Assembly (NCBI RefSeq): GCF_002237595.1
Contig: NZ_CP022529.1
Span: forward strand, 4,370,001 to 4,434,000
From: Labrenzia sp. VG12
GTDB lineage: Bacteria > Pseudomonadota > Alphaproteobacteria > Rhizobiales > Stappiaceae
DNA: 64,000 nt
Reading direction: 5' to 3'
The notes under the pieces are model-generated. The model was not told the DNA's origin and ran no database searches. It was given only the letters and a program-made list of their open reading frames with translations. Position numbers and translations under genes: made by a program. Shown here one piece after another: positions 28,183-37,091 of the stretch (position 1 is the stretch's first letter; the number at the start of each line of letters is the position of its first letter).

Positions 28183-29503
28183 GCATCTGTCGATCAGTGC
28201 GAGGCTCATTCTGGGGGCTACATTCTGGTGCGTCCTGGCCGTCCTGGTGACTGGCGTTGTGCTGGTGCAGCTCTTTGCCCGCCATATTGAGCACGAATTC
28301 GACAGTTCGCTTGAGAACGATCTGGTGCATCTGGTTGCCAACACTGCGTTGCAGGATGGCCGAATTGCAGTGTTGCGGGGTGCTTTTCAAAGCCGGTACG
28401 AACAGCCCTTCTCCGGTTGGGCCTGGCAGGTAAGGGACGGTCAGGTCGTGCTTGCCCAGTCCGGTTCACTCGGACCGGCGGTCGCCGGTTTCGCCGAAGT
28501 GCTGACGCCTCCGATTGGCGAAGTCGGCCAGTTCTCCGCCCCCGGGAACATTCCGTCTCGCGGCCTGTCGCGGGAGGTGCGTTTGAAGGGCACGTCCAGG
28601 CCGCTTCTGTTTGCGATCGCCCGCCCTGCGGATACGCTGGTGAATGCGCTCAGGGACTTCCGACAGGTGGTTGCCCTTGTTCTTTCTGTGCTGGCGCTCG
28701 GCCTGATCGCAACGGTTTTTCTGTTGATGCGGATCGGCCTCAGTCCCCTTGGGGACCTGCGCTCAAAAGTCCAGGCCATGCGCACCGGTCAAAAAGCGCC
28801 GGATACGCCCGTCTGGCCGGCCGAACTGGCTCCCGTTGCCTCCGAACTGGATGATCTGGAGTCTGATATAGACCGGTTGGTAAGCCGAGCGAGAACTTCG
28901 GCAGCTGACCTCGCGCATGCAGTCAAGACACCGCTGGCAACGCTCAAGCATCTCATGGCCGGTGTTGACACCAGGGACCGGCAGCGATTTGCAAATCAGC
29001 TCGCCCGGATCGACGATTACCTGAACCGGTACCTCAGCCAGTCCCGTGCCGCCGGAACGGGTACGCGGCTCGTCTCGGTGAAGACAACGGTAGAAGATAT
29101 CCTGGCGGCCCTGGCGCCGGAAACCGAGCGGCGCTGCCTGAACATCAAGACAAATGTGCCGGCAACGGCGATGTTTCGCGGCGACGAGGTGGATCTCTAC
29201 GAGCTGGTCGGCAGCCTCTTGGACAATGCGGTCAAATGGGCCCGGTCAGCCATCACGGTCGAGGCCGGAACCGACGGCTCCAGCCTTCAGCTCCTCATCG
29301 AGGATGATGGCCCGGGCATTCCGGAAACGGAGCGGGGGGCCGTCTTTGTACGCGGGCGCAGGCTGGACGAAACGGCGCCAGGCCAGGGGCTAGGGCTTTC
29401 CATAGTGGCCGACCTTGTGGACCTTTACCGGGGCAAGGTCAGCCTGGAACAGGGCGCATCCGGTGGCTGCCTCGTGCGCCTTGAACTACCCGGAAATGGC
29501 TAA
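28172..29503 (+). CDS. PhoQ-like sensor histidine kinase
   Basis: 443 aa from MFPRHLS. Membrane segments at about 12-34 and 165-187 bound a periplasmic sensor domain. The dimerisation domain has His249 in DLAHAVKTPL, and the ATPase domain has N-box GSLLDNAVKWA, G1 DDGPGIP and G2 GQGLGLS. The start lies inside the regulator gene. The signal is unknown. Confidence 0.92.
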   Translation: MFPRHLSISARLILGATFWCVLAVLVTGVVLVQLFARHIEHEFDSSLENDLVHLVANTALQDGRIAVLRGAFQSRYEQPFSGWAWQVRDGQVVLAQSGSLGPAVAGFAEVLTPPIGEVGQFSAPGNIPSRGLSREVRLKGTSRPLLFAIARPADTLVNALRDFRQVVALVLSVLALGLIATVFLLMRIGLSPLGDLRSKVQAMRTGQKAPDTPVWPAELAPVASELDDLESDIDRLVSRARTSAADLAHAVKTPLATLKHLMAGVDTRDRQRFANQLARIDDYLNRYLSQSRAAGTGTRLVSVKTTVEDILAALAPETERRCLNIKTNVPATAMFRGDEVDLYELVGSLLDNAVKWARSAITVEAGTDGSSLQLLIEDDGPGIPETERGAVFVRGRRLDETAPGQGLGLSIVADLVDLYRGKVSLEQGASGGCLVRLELPGNG

Positions 29504-29514
29504 AGCCTTTTCCC

Positions 29515-29868
29515 TCAGCTCCCCCGATAGGTCGAGAAGCTGTAGGGCGAAACCAGCAGCGGCACGTGGTAATGCGCCTCTTCCGACATGCCGAAGCGCA
29601 AGGGCACCGTGTCGAGGAACTTCGGCTCCGGCAGGTCGATGCCCGCGGCATCAAAATAGGCGCCGACGTGGAAGACCAGCTCATAGGTGCCGGTCTTGAA
29701 CTCGTCCTGCGGCAGGATGTGGCTGTCGGTGCGGCCGTCGCCATTTGTGACCAGGCTGCGCAGATAGGTGCGGGTGTCGCCCGAAATTGCATAGAGATCG
29801 ATCTTGATGCCCTTGCCAGGACAGCCCTGGGCCGTGTCGAGGACGTGGGTCGTCAGAAATCCGGCCAT
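29515..29868 (-). CDS. uraH: 5-hydroxyisourate hydrolase
   Basis: 117 aa, transthyretin-like. Starts MAGFLTTHVLDTAQG with the catalytic His and ends YRGS, the tetrapeptide that separates HIU hydrolase from true transthyretin; HYHVPLLVSPYSFS precedes it. It opens the ring of 5-hydroxyisourate to OHCU. AAGGAGG lies before the ATG. It is convergent with the kinase and divergent from puuE-uraD. Confidence 0.95.
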   Translation of the reverse strand: MAGFLTTHVLDTAQGCPGKGIKIDLYAISGDTRTYLRSLVTNGDGRTDSHILPQDEFKTGTYELVFHVGAYFDAAGIDLPEPKFLDTVPLRFGMSEEAHYHVPLLVSPYSFSTYRGS

Positions 29869-30004
29869 AGGGGCCTCCTTCCAGAAAATTTGTTTGGCAC
29901 ATGATGAGCCCAGCTGCTGGGCCAGGACACCCGTGGTTCTCCGAAAGCACTTTCTAAAAAGACAAGAAAGTCATCGGGATTGTTCTGATTTATAAGAAGA
30001 CAGC

Positions 30005-30056
30005 ATACCAATCGTTGAATAGGGCATAGTCTTTGCCTGTTTCAAATCATTGGTAT
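30005..30056. promoter_or_regulatory. Paired inverted sites upstream of puuE-uraD
   Basis: ATACCAAT (30005-30012) and ATTGGTAT (30049-30056) are perfect complements 36 bp apart in the uraH/puuE-uraD divergent gap, the second ending just before the ribosome site. A further dyad GCCCAG/CTGGGC is at 29908-29922. The pair may be a two-part operator for a purine regulator. Confidence 0.4.
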
Positions 30057-30060
30057 CACG

Positions 30061-30066
30061 AGGAGG
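30061..30066 (+). promoter_or_regulatory. Ribosome binding site that fixes a TTG start
   Basis: AGGAGG lies 7 bp before TTG at 30074, where the protein then matches PuuE from its first residues. The next ATG (30095) would cut off conserved sequence. Confidence 0.75.
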
Positions 30067-30073
30067 TCCCGTC

Positions 30074-31489
30074 TTGAATCGTTATTCCCGTAACATGCGT
30101 GGCTATGGCCAGACCCCACCGGATCCGCAATGGCCGGACGGGGCGAAGGTCGCGGTTCAGTTTGTGCTCAACTACGAAGAAGGTGGCGAGAATTGCGTGC
30201 TCCATGGGGATGCCGCCTCCGAGGCCTTTCTGTCAGACATTCCAGGCGCCGCCCAGTGGCAGGGCCAACGGCACTGGAACATGGAATCGATCTATGAATA
30301 TGGCGCAAGGGCCGGTTTCTGGCGTCTGCATCGCCTGTTCACCCGGGCAAACATTCCGCTGACGATCTACGGCGTTGCAACCTCCCTGGCGCGCAGCCCG
30401 GAACAGGTCCAGGCCATGAAGGACGCTGGCTGGGAAATCGCTAGCCACGGCCTGAAATGGGTCGAACACAAGGACATGCCGGAAGCAGAAGAACGTGCAG
30501 TCATCGCCGAGACCATCCGCCTGCACACCGAAGTGGTCGGAGAACGTCCGCGTGGCTGGTACACGGGGCGCTGCTCGGAAAACACGGTGCGGCTCGTCGC
30601 AGAAGAAGGCGGATTTGCCTATATTTCAGACACCTATGACGACGACCTGCCCTATTGGCTGGAAGTGGGTGACCGCGACCAGCTGATCATTCCCTATACG
30701 CTTGAAGCCAATGACATGCGTTTCGCGGTGGCGCCCGGTTGGAGCGACGGCGAGGATTTTTACAATTACCTGCGCAACGCCTTTGACGCCCTTTACGAGG
30801 AAGGCTCGACGGACACGCCGAAAATGATGTCCATCGGCCTGCACTGCCGTCTCGTCGGACGGCCCGGCAAGATCGCGGCGTTGAAGAAATTCATCGAGCA
30901 TATCCAGAAACATGAGGGTGTCTGGTGCCCGCGCCGGATCGAGATCGCGGAGCATTGGGCGAAGACCCATCCGCCACAGAAGGGCATGCGGCCAAGCCGG
31001 ATGGACAAGGCGGAATTCGTCGAGACCTTTGGCGGTATTTTCGAACACTCGCCCTGGATTGCCGAGCGGGCTTTCGAGCTGGAACTCGGCCCGGCCCATG
31101 ACTGTGCCGCCGGTGTCCATAATGCGCTGTGCCGCATGTTCCGGTCCGCCAGCGAGGAAGAACGTCTCGGCGTTCTGACGGCGCACCCGGACCTCGCCGG
31201 AAAACTGGCGGCCGCCGGTCGTCTGACGGCCGAAAGCACCAGCGAACAGGCCAGTGCCGGGCTCGACATGCTGACCGACGAGGAGCGGGACAGCTTCACT
31301 CAGCTCAACACGGCCTATGTCGAAAAGCACGGTTTTCCCTTCATCATCGCCGTGCGCGACCATAACAAGGCATCGATCATGGAGGCGTTTCATCGCCGGA
31401 TCGACAATGACCGGGCCACCGAATTTGATGAGGCCTGCCGTCAGGTGGAGCGGATCGCCCAGTTCCGGCTGAAGGATCTCCTGCCGTGA
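30074..31489 (+). CDS. puuE: Allantoinase PuuE fused to OHCU decarboxylase UraD
   Basis: 471 aa. Residues 1-305 are PuuE, a polysaccharide-deacetylase-like allantoinase (VQFVLNYEEGGENCVLHGD near 28, EIASHGLKW near 121, WYTGRCSENTVRL near 162). Residues 310-471 are UraD (HSPWIAERAF, AHPDLAGK, ESTSEQASAG, FPFIIAVR). UraD makes (S)-allantoin from OHCU and PuuE opens it to allantoate, so the fusion carries out two successive reactions. TTG start. It overlaps allA by 4 bp. Confidence 0.93.
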   Translation: MNRYSRNMRGYGQTPPDPQWPDGAKVAVQFVLNYEEGGENCVLHGDAASEAFLSDIPGAAQWQGQRHWNMESIYEYGARAGFWRLHRLFTRANIPLTIYGVATSLARSPEQVQAMKDAGWEIASHGLKWVEHKDMPEAEERAVIAETIRLHTEVVGERPRGWYTGRCSENTVRLVAEEGGFAYISDTYDDDLPYWLEVGDRDQLIIPYTLEANDMRFAVAPGWSDGEDFYNYLRNAFDALYEEGSTDTPKMMSIGLHCRLVGRPGKIAALKKFIEHIQKHEGVWCPRRIEIAEHWAKTHPPQKGMRPSRMDKAEFVETFGGIFEHSPWIAERAFELELGPAHDCAAGVHNALCRMFRSASEEERLGVLTAHPDLAGKLAAAGRLTAESTSEQASAGLDMLTDEERDSFTQLNTAYVEKHGFPFIIAVRDHNKASIMEAFHRRIDNDRATEFDEACRQVERIAQFRLKDLLP

Positions 31490-31983
31490 GCCGGGTCCTG
31501 ACCCCGGTGCCGCTGACAACAGAGGCCTTCGCGGCTTACGGCGATGTGCTCGAGATTGCCGGAAGCCCGGACAAGATCATCAATCAGGGCATGTGCGGCC
31601 GGCATCATGACCTTGCCAAACTTGAATTCGGCACCGGCCGGGCCGGTATCAGCCTGTTTGATGCCAAGGCACGGGCGTTTCCCTATGTGGTCGACATGGT
31701 CGAGCGCCATCCGGAGGGAAGCCAGGCCTTCATTCCGCTTGATGGCGTGCCGATGATCGTGGTTGTCGCGGACGATCAGGACGGCGCACCGGTCAATCTG
31801 GCGGCGTTCATCAGCCAGCCCGGCCAGTCGATCAATCTTCACCGTGGCACCTGGCACGGTGTTTTGGCCCCGCTTGGCAAAGCGGGCCGCTATGCGGTCG
31901 TGGACCGCATCGGGGACGGTTCCAATCTTGAGGAACATTGGTTTTCCGACCCCTGGACTGTGGAGGCTCCCGCAACGGACTGA
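31486..31983 (+). CDS. allA: Ureidoglycolate lyase AllA
   Basis: 165 aa with a GTG start overlapping puuE-uraD by 4 bp. Cupin-like AllA fold: VDMVERHPEGSQAFIPLDG and HRGTWHGVLAPL are the family blocks with metal/substrate residues. It splits ureidoglycolate to glyoxylate and urea, the last step of the purine route. The glyoxylate can enter the bhc pathway encoded about 18 kb away. Confidence 0.93.
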   Translation: MSRVLTPVPLTTEAFAAYGDVLEIAGSPDKIINQGMCGRHHDLAKLEFGTGRAGISLFDAKARAFPYVVDMVERHPEGSQAFIPLDGVPMIVVVADDQDGAPVNLAAFISQPGQSINLHRGTWHGVLAPLGKAGRYAVVDRIGDGSNLEEHWFSDPWTVEAPATD

Positions 31984-32054
31984 GCCTCCCGTTTCGGACG
32001 ATCGCTGCCCGCGAAATGAGGCGGCGGCGTCCCTCGACCTTCAGAGGAGCAAAA

Positions 32055-33491
32055 ATGTCTAACGCATCGATCGGATCGCCGGAGCAGCTCCGCGATCCCA
32101 ACTACACGCCGCCTTTGATGAAGGCGATCCCCCTGGGCATCCAGCACGTTCTGGCGATGTTCGTCTCCAACGTGACCCCGGCCATCATCGTGGCCGGCGC
32201 TGCCGGCTTCGGCTTCGGGTCCAATTCGCCGGACTTTCCCGAACTTCTCTATCTCATCCAGATGTCAATGGTGTTTGCAGGTGTTGCGACCCTCTTGCAG
32301 ACCATGACGCTTGGTCCGGTTGGCGCGGGCCTGCCAATCGTTCAGGGCACATCCTTTGCCTTCCTGCCGATCATGATCCCGCTTGTTGCGGGCAAGGGTG
32401 TCGACGGACTTGCCGCGCTCTTTGGCGGCGTCATTATCGGCGGCCTGTTCCATGCCGTTCTGGGACTTTTCATCGGCAAGATCCGCTTTGCCCTGCCACC
32501 TCTGGTCACCGGCCTCGTCGTCACCCTGATCGGCCTTTTGCTGGTCAAGGTCGGCATTCAATATGCCGCCGGCGGCGTGCCGGCCATCGGCACAGAGGAA
32601 TTCGGCTCGCTCCTGAATTGGTCGGCTGCGCTCGTCGTGATTGTCGTGACCCTCGGGCTCAAATTCTTCGCACGCGGCATGCTTTCCGTCTCGGCGGTGC
32701 TCCTGGGACTGATCGCAGGTTACATTTTCGCGCTGGCCACCGGCATGCTGTCCTTTGGTGCGATTGCCGGGTCCTGGGACAAGGCAGCCGCTTTCGCGCT
32801 GCCGCAGCCGTTCAAATACGGGTTCGAGTTCTCCCTTGCGGCCGTGATCGGCTTCTGTCTCATGGCCTTCGTTTCTGCGGTTGAAACCGTTGGTGACGTG
32901 TCCGGGATCGCCAAGGGCGGTGCGGGTCGTGAGGCGACCGACAAGGAAATCGCCGGAGCCACCTATGCCGACGGTGTCGGGTCTGCGATTGCCGGCTTCT
33001 TTGGAGGCTTCCCCAACACCTCCTTCAGCCAGAATGTCGGGCTGATTGCCATGACCGGGGTCATGAGCCGCCATGTCGTGACCATCGGTGCGATTTTCCT
33101 GATCGTCTGCGGCCTGATCCCGAAAGTCGGTGCCATCATCCGTACGGTTCCGATTGAAGTGCTCGGCGGCGGTGTGATCGTGATGTTCGGCATGGTGGTT
33201 GCCGCAGGCATTTCCATGTTGTCCGACGTCAACTGGAACCGGCGCAACATGGTGATCTTCGCCGTCTCGCTGTCCATCGGCCTCGGCCTGCAACAGGTGC
33301 CGGACGCCCTGCAGCATCTGGGCGACACGGCGCGGATCCTGCTGACCAGCGGCCTCTTGCCGGCAGCAGCAATCGCGATCGTGCTGAACCTGGTTTTGCC
33401 GGAAGAGCTCACCGAGGAATCCACCGAGGAAGTGTCTGGCGGATTGTCAGGACATGGCCACGGTTCGCTGCCCAGGGAAGAGACGGCCTGA
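32055..33491 (+). CDS. NCS2 urate/xanthine permease
   Basis: 478 aa, about 12-14 membrane helices. GPVGAGLPIVQGTSFAF, AVETVGDVSGIAKGG and SFSQNVGLIAMTG, the nucleobase-ascorbate transporter signature, are seen. Co-directional with puuE-uraD and allA (71 bp gap), it probably imports urate or xanthine. The C-terminal tail is cytoplasmic and Glu-rich. The ATG at 32055 follows AGAGGA; a long upstream extension is not hydrophobic and is rejected. Confidence 0.87.
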   Translation: MSNASIGSPEQLRDPNYTPPLMKAIPLGIQHVLAMFVSNVTPAIIVAGAAGFGFGSNSPDFPELLYLIQMSMVFAGVATLLQTMTLGPVGAGLPIVQGTSFAFLPIMIPLVAGKGVDGLAALFGGVIIGGLFHAVLGLFIGKIRFALPPLVTGLVVTLIGLLLVKVGIQYAAGGVPAIGTEEFGSLLNWSAALVVIVVTLGLKFFARGMLSVSAVLLGLIAGYIFALATGMLSFGAIAGSWDKAAAFALPQPFKYGFEFSLAAVIGFCLMAFVSAVETVGDVSGIAKGGAGREATDKEIAGATYADGVGSAIAGFFGGFPNTSFSQNVGLIAMTGVMSRHVVTIGAIFLIVCGLIPKVGAIIRTVPIEVLGGGVIVMFGMVVAAGISMLSDVNWNRRNMVIFAVSLSIGLGLQQVPDALQHLGDTARILLTSGLLPAAAIAIVLNLVLPEELTEESTEEVSGGLSGHGHGSLPREETA

Positions 33492-33516
33492 TCACTTCCG
33501 GGCAGAACGAGACGGA

Positions 33517-33540
33517 AGGGCCGCGCGAGCGGCCCTTTTG
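33517..33540 (+). terminator. Rho-independent terminator after the permease
   Basis: AGGGCCGC (33517-33524) pairs with GCGGCCCT (33529-33536), then TTTT. It ends the puuE-uraD/allA/permease unit and separates it from the convergent ROK gene. Confidence 0.85.
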
Positions 33541-33612
33541 TAATTTGTCCGTTAGTTTTTTGATTGCGGGTGCTTGCCGGCCCGAGCAGGGGCGTCCGAT
33601 CATTGGGACCGG

Positions 33613-34827
33613 CTACAGCAACAAATGCGACACAGAGGGCGCATAGAGCGCATCCACGGCGGCGGCTGTTGCGCCGAGGGCAACTGTGGTGGCGCCCGAC
33701 GTACCGATGTGGATCCGCTCCGTCAGCGACGCGCCGTCGAGGCGGCAAGGCAGGGGAGCTGCCCGTTCGAGCAGTGCCGACAGAAAGTCCGGCCGGATGA
33801 TACCACCCAGCACGATTGCCTCCGGGTCCAGCATCATGTCGACCAGATTGATCATCTGGCGCATGTAGGGCGCGACCTCTTCCATCCATCCCAGGACATC
33901 TCGGTCACCCGCCTCGAACAGGGATTCGATCCGGCTTACCGAAGCATGTGCGGTCGGCTCAAGCTCCAGACGCTCGCACAGAGCATGGAGCGAAAGATAG
34001 CGCTCCAGGCAGCCCGGGTTGCCGCAGCTGCAGCGCGGGCCGTCGGGGTTGATGATCACGTGACCGATTTCGCCCGCGTTTTTGGAAGCACCCGGATAGA
34101 GTGCCCCGTTCAGGACAAAGCCGGCGCCAAGTCCCATGCCGAACTGGACAAAGGCAAAATTGTTGAAACTGCGTCCAATGCCATAGACATGTTCCCCAAG
34201 TGCCGCGGCAGACGCGTCGTTCTGCAGGACGACCGGAAGCCCGAGCGCCCGTTGCAATGCCTCCAGATTGGCCGGTGACCCGAATTCGGAGAAGGTCGTG
34301 GCATCGGCGCGGGCGTCTGGCGCATCGGTGCTGTCAAAGGGGCCGGGTGCTGCGAGGCCGACGCCGAACAGGCGCGCCGAAAGAGCGGGCTCCGCTGCCC
34401 GGAAGTCATCGGCCATGGTGATGATCCTGGCATTCGCGGAGGCCGGTGTCGCCGCCTCAAGAGTGCCGGTTGATTGCCACACGATCTGACCCAGCAGATC
34501 ACAGGCGGTGGCCGTTACAGACAATCGGTCGACATGAAAGCCGAGGCTGAAAGCGTGGTCCGCCTTGAGCTGCACCGTCATGCCCGGATGGCCCCGGCCG
34601 CGTGCCTTCTGGGCCTTCATTTCCACGACGCCGCGGCTTTGCAACTCGCCAACGATATTCTGAACCGTTTGCCTGGAAAGAGACGTGATTTCAGATATTT
34701 CCGTGCGGCCGATCGGCCCTCTGGTTCGAATGACCTCGAGCACGACCCGGTGATTGTGGGTCTTGGCGCGCGTCAGGTTCGTTCCGCTGGTTCGGAAGGA
34801 CGTGGGGATCGGTGAGCTATCGTTCAT
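33613..34827 (-). CDS. ROK-family transcriptional repressor
   Basis: 404 aa. N-terminal helix-turn-helix (ISEITSLSRQTVQNIVGELQ near residue 40), then a ROK sugar-binding domain with the zinc motif CSCGNPGCLE near 292 and LQNDASAAALGEHVYG. It is divergent from the sugar ABC operon and very probably represses it until a sugar is bound. The start at 34827 is chosen because the upstream frame is not conserved and crosses the promoter. Confidence 0.9.
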   Translation of the reverse strand: MNDSSPIPTSFRTSGTNLTRAKTHNHRVVLEVIRTRGPIGRTEISEITSLSRQTVQNIVGELQSRGVVEMKAQKARGRGHPGMTVQLKADHAFSLGFHVDRLSVTATACDLLGQIVWQSTGTLEAATPASANARIITMADDFRAAEPALSARLFGVGLAAPGPFDSTDAPDARADATTFSEFGSPANLEALQRALGLPVVLQNDASAAALGEHVYGIGRSFNNFAFVQFGMGLGAGFVLNGALYPGASKNAGEIGHVIINPDGPRCSCGNPGCLERYLSLHALCERLELEPTAHASVSRIESLFEAGDRDVLGWMEEVAPYMRQMINLVDMMLDPEAIVLGGIIRPDFLSALLERAAPLPCRLDGASLTERIHIGTSGATTVALGATAAAVDALYAPSVSHLLL

Positions 34828-34842
34828 GCGTCGAATACAGCA

Positions 34843-34882
34843 GATTTTATTTTTTCTATCAATTTGACAAAATAAAAAAATC
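34843..34882. promoter_or_regulatory. AT-rich palindrome, probable ROK operator
   Basis: GATTTTATTTT on the left and AAAATAAAAAAATC on the right form an imperfect dyad of about 40 bp centred near 34862. It sits between the divergent ROK repressor and ABC operon starts. ROK repressors of the NagC/XylR type bind such TTATTTT/AAAATAA sites. Confidence 0.65.
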
Positions 34883-34924
34883 ACGCTTAGGATGTGCCCG
34901 CTCACACAAGAACCGGAGGGCAGA

Positions 34925-36169
34925 ATGAACACGTTTGGAAAACTGATTATGGGGTCCGCCATTGCGACCCTGGCCATGGCGTCCACCGCACTGGCCGATA
35001 CCACACTCAATGCACTTTTCATGAGCCAGGCGGCCTATAGCGAAGACGACATCAAGTCGATGACCGCCAAGTTCGAAGCGGCCAATCCAGGCGTTACGGT
35101 CGACCTGGAATTCGTCCCCTACGAAGCTTTGCATGACAAGATCGTCGCGGCCGCCGGCGCAGGCGACGACGGCTATGACGTCGTGCTCTTCGACGTCATC
35201 TGGCCGGCGGAATTCGCAACACGCGGCTTTCTGACCGACGTTTCTGACCGCATCCCGGCCGACTACACCGATCAGGTCTTTGACGGTGCCTGGACGACGG
35301 TCGAATATGGCGGCAAGCGCTACGGCATGCCCTGGATTCTCGACACCAAGTATCTGTTCTACAACGCGGAAATGCTCGAAGAAGCCGGTATTTCGGAGCC
35401 GCCCAAGACCTGGGGCGAGCTGGTTGCCCAGGCCAAGCAGATCAAGGACAAGGGCATCGTCGAATACCCGCTGGTCTGGAGCTGGTCACAGTCCGAGGCC
35501 ATGATCTGCGACTTCACCACGCTGACGGCTGCCAATAACGGCGCCTTCTTCGAGGAAGGGCAACCGGCCTTTACAGTTGGCGGTGCCAAGGATGCCGTGA
35601 CCTTCATGAAGGCAAGCCTCGACGACGGTCTGACCAACCCGTCTTCGAGGGAATATTTTGAAGAAGATGTCCGCCGGGTGTTCTCCAATGGCGAAGCGGC
35701 TTTTGCCCTCAACTGGACCTACATGAACGCACTCGCCAATGATCCGGCCGAAAGCAAGGTTGCCGGCAAGGTGAAGGTTGCCCCGGCTCCGGGTGTTGCC
35801 GGCAAGACCGCGGCCTCCAGCGTCAATGGTTCCATGGGTCTCGGCATTCCCGCCAACAGCCCGCATGCGGACGAAGCCTGGGCCTATATCTCCTTCCTGA
35901 CCCAGAAGGACATTCAGGAAGATTACGCCAAGCTCAGCCTGCCGATCTGGAAAGCGTCCTATGACAGCCCGAAAGTGGCCGAAGGCCAGGAGGACCTGAT
36001 CGCGGCGGCCAAGCAGTCGATCGCCGTCATGTATCCGCGTCCGCTGGTGCCGTCCTACACGGAAGTCTCCGACATCCTTCAGAAAAACATCCACCAGGTC
36101 CTGCTCGACCAGGTCGGGGTGGAAGAAGGCCTTCAGGCGGCCGCTGACCGCGTCAAGCGGATCCGCTGA
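34925..36169 (+). CDS. Sugar-binding protein of CUT1 ABC transporter
   Basis: 414 aa with a Sec signal (KLIMGSAIATLAMASTALAD). MalE-like fold: FEAANPGVTVDLEFVPYEAL near residue 50, YGMPWILDTKYLFYNAEMLE near 134 and MGLGIPANSPHADEAW near 306. It captures a sugar in the periplasm for the two permeases downstream. GGAGGGCAG lies before the ATG. First gene of a five-gene operon. Confidence 0.9.
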   Translation: MNTFGKLIMGSAIATLAMASTALADTTLNALFMSQAAYSEDDIKSMTAKFEAANPGVTVDLEFVPYEALHDKIVAAAGAGDDGYDVVLFDVIWPAEFATRGFLTDVSDRIPADYTDQVFDGAWTTVEYGGKRYGMPWILDTKYLFYNAEMLEEAGISEPPKTWGELVAQAKQIKDKGIVEYPLVWSWSQSEAMICDFTTLTAANNGAFFEEGQPAFTVGGAKDAVTFMKASLDDGLTNPSSREYFEEDVRRVFSNGEAAFALNWTYMNALANDPAESKVAGKVKVAPAPGVAGKTAASSVNGSMGLGIPANSPHADEAWAYISFLTQKDIQEDYAKLSLPIWKASYDSPKVAEGQEDLIAAAKQSIAVMYPRPLVPSYTEVSDILQKNIHQVLLDQVGVEEGLQAAADRVKRIR

Positions 36170-36197
36170 TCCGGCCTGACCTGAAGGAGACAGACTT

Positions 36198-37091
36198 ATG
36201 CATGGCCGACGCCAGACAAGAGAAAAATGGACCCTCCTGGCGCCGGCCATGCTCGTGCTTGCGCTGATCACCCTGATCCCGCTGGCCAATACACTGTGGC
36301 TGAGTTTCACCGACACCAGGATCTCGGCCCTGCCCGTGCCGGTCAATTTCATCGGCCTTGAGAATTACATCTATGCGCTGACCGATCCGGATTTTCAGGC
36401 AGCGCTCTATCGCACGCTCTATTTCACGATCGTCTCGGTGGGGCTTGAAGGCATTCTGGGGGTCGCGGTCGCCGTTCTCCTGAACCAGGAATTCAAGGGG
36501 CGGCTTGTGCTGCGGGCGCTGATCATCCTGCCCTGGGCCGTGCCGACCATCGTCAATGCGGTCGCGTGGCGGCTGATCTATCACCCGGACTACGGGGCGC
36601 TGAATTCGCTTCTCTTCCAACTCGGGCTGATCTCCGACTACCGCAGCTGGATCGGCGATCCGGCAACGGCCATGAACATGGTCATCCTCGCCGATGTCTG
36701 GAAGAACTTCCCGCTGGTTGCCTATGTGGCCCTGGCCGCACTGCAGACCGTTCCCGGTGACCTCACCAAGGCGGCGGCCGTCGAGGGCGCCGGGCCCTGG
36801 AAACGCTTTGTCTCCATCACGCTGCCCTGGATCGCCGGCCCGCTGATGGTGGTCATGGTGCTGCGGACTATCGAGGCCTTCCGGGTTTTCGACATCGTCT
36901 ACGTGATGACTGGCGGCGGTCCCGCCGACAGCACAAAGACCGCAAGTTTCTATGTCTACCAGGAGTATTTCAACTACCTGAGAAGCGGCAGCGGTGCGTC
37001 TTATGCCGTGCTTGTTGCCGGCATCAGCGCGGTCCTGATCCTGGTCTATTACTCCGCTTCCAGGCGGCAGGCGCAGGGAGCGGTCGCATGA
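36198..37091 (+). CDS. CUT1 ABC permease, MalF/UgpA type
   Basis: 297 aa, six membrane segments; the EAA loop reads VEGAGPWKRFVSITLPWI near residue 195. It pairs with the next permease to form the channel. It overlaps the next gene by 4 bp. Confidence 0.9.
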   Translation: MHGRRQTREKWTLLAPAMLVLALITLIPLANTLWLSFTDTRISALPVPVNFIGLENYIYALTDPDFQAALYRTLYFTIVSVGLEGILGVAVAVLLNQEFKGRLVLRALIILPWAVPTIVNAVAWRLIYHPDYGALNSLLFQLGLISDYRSWIGDPATAMNMVILADVWKNFPLVAYVALAALQTVPGDLTKAAAVEGAGPWKRFVSITLPWIAGPLMVVMVLRTIEAFRVFDIVYVMTGGGPADSTKTASFYVYQEYFNYLRSGSGASYAVLVAGISAVLILVYYSASRRQAQGAVA

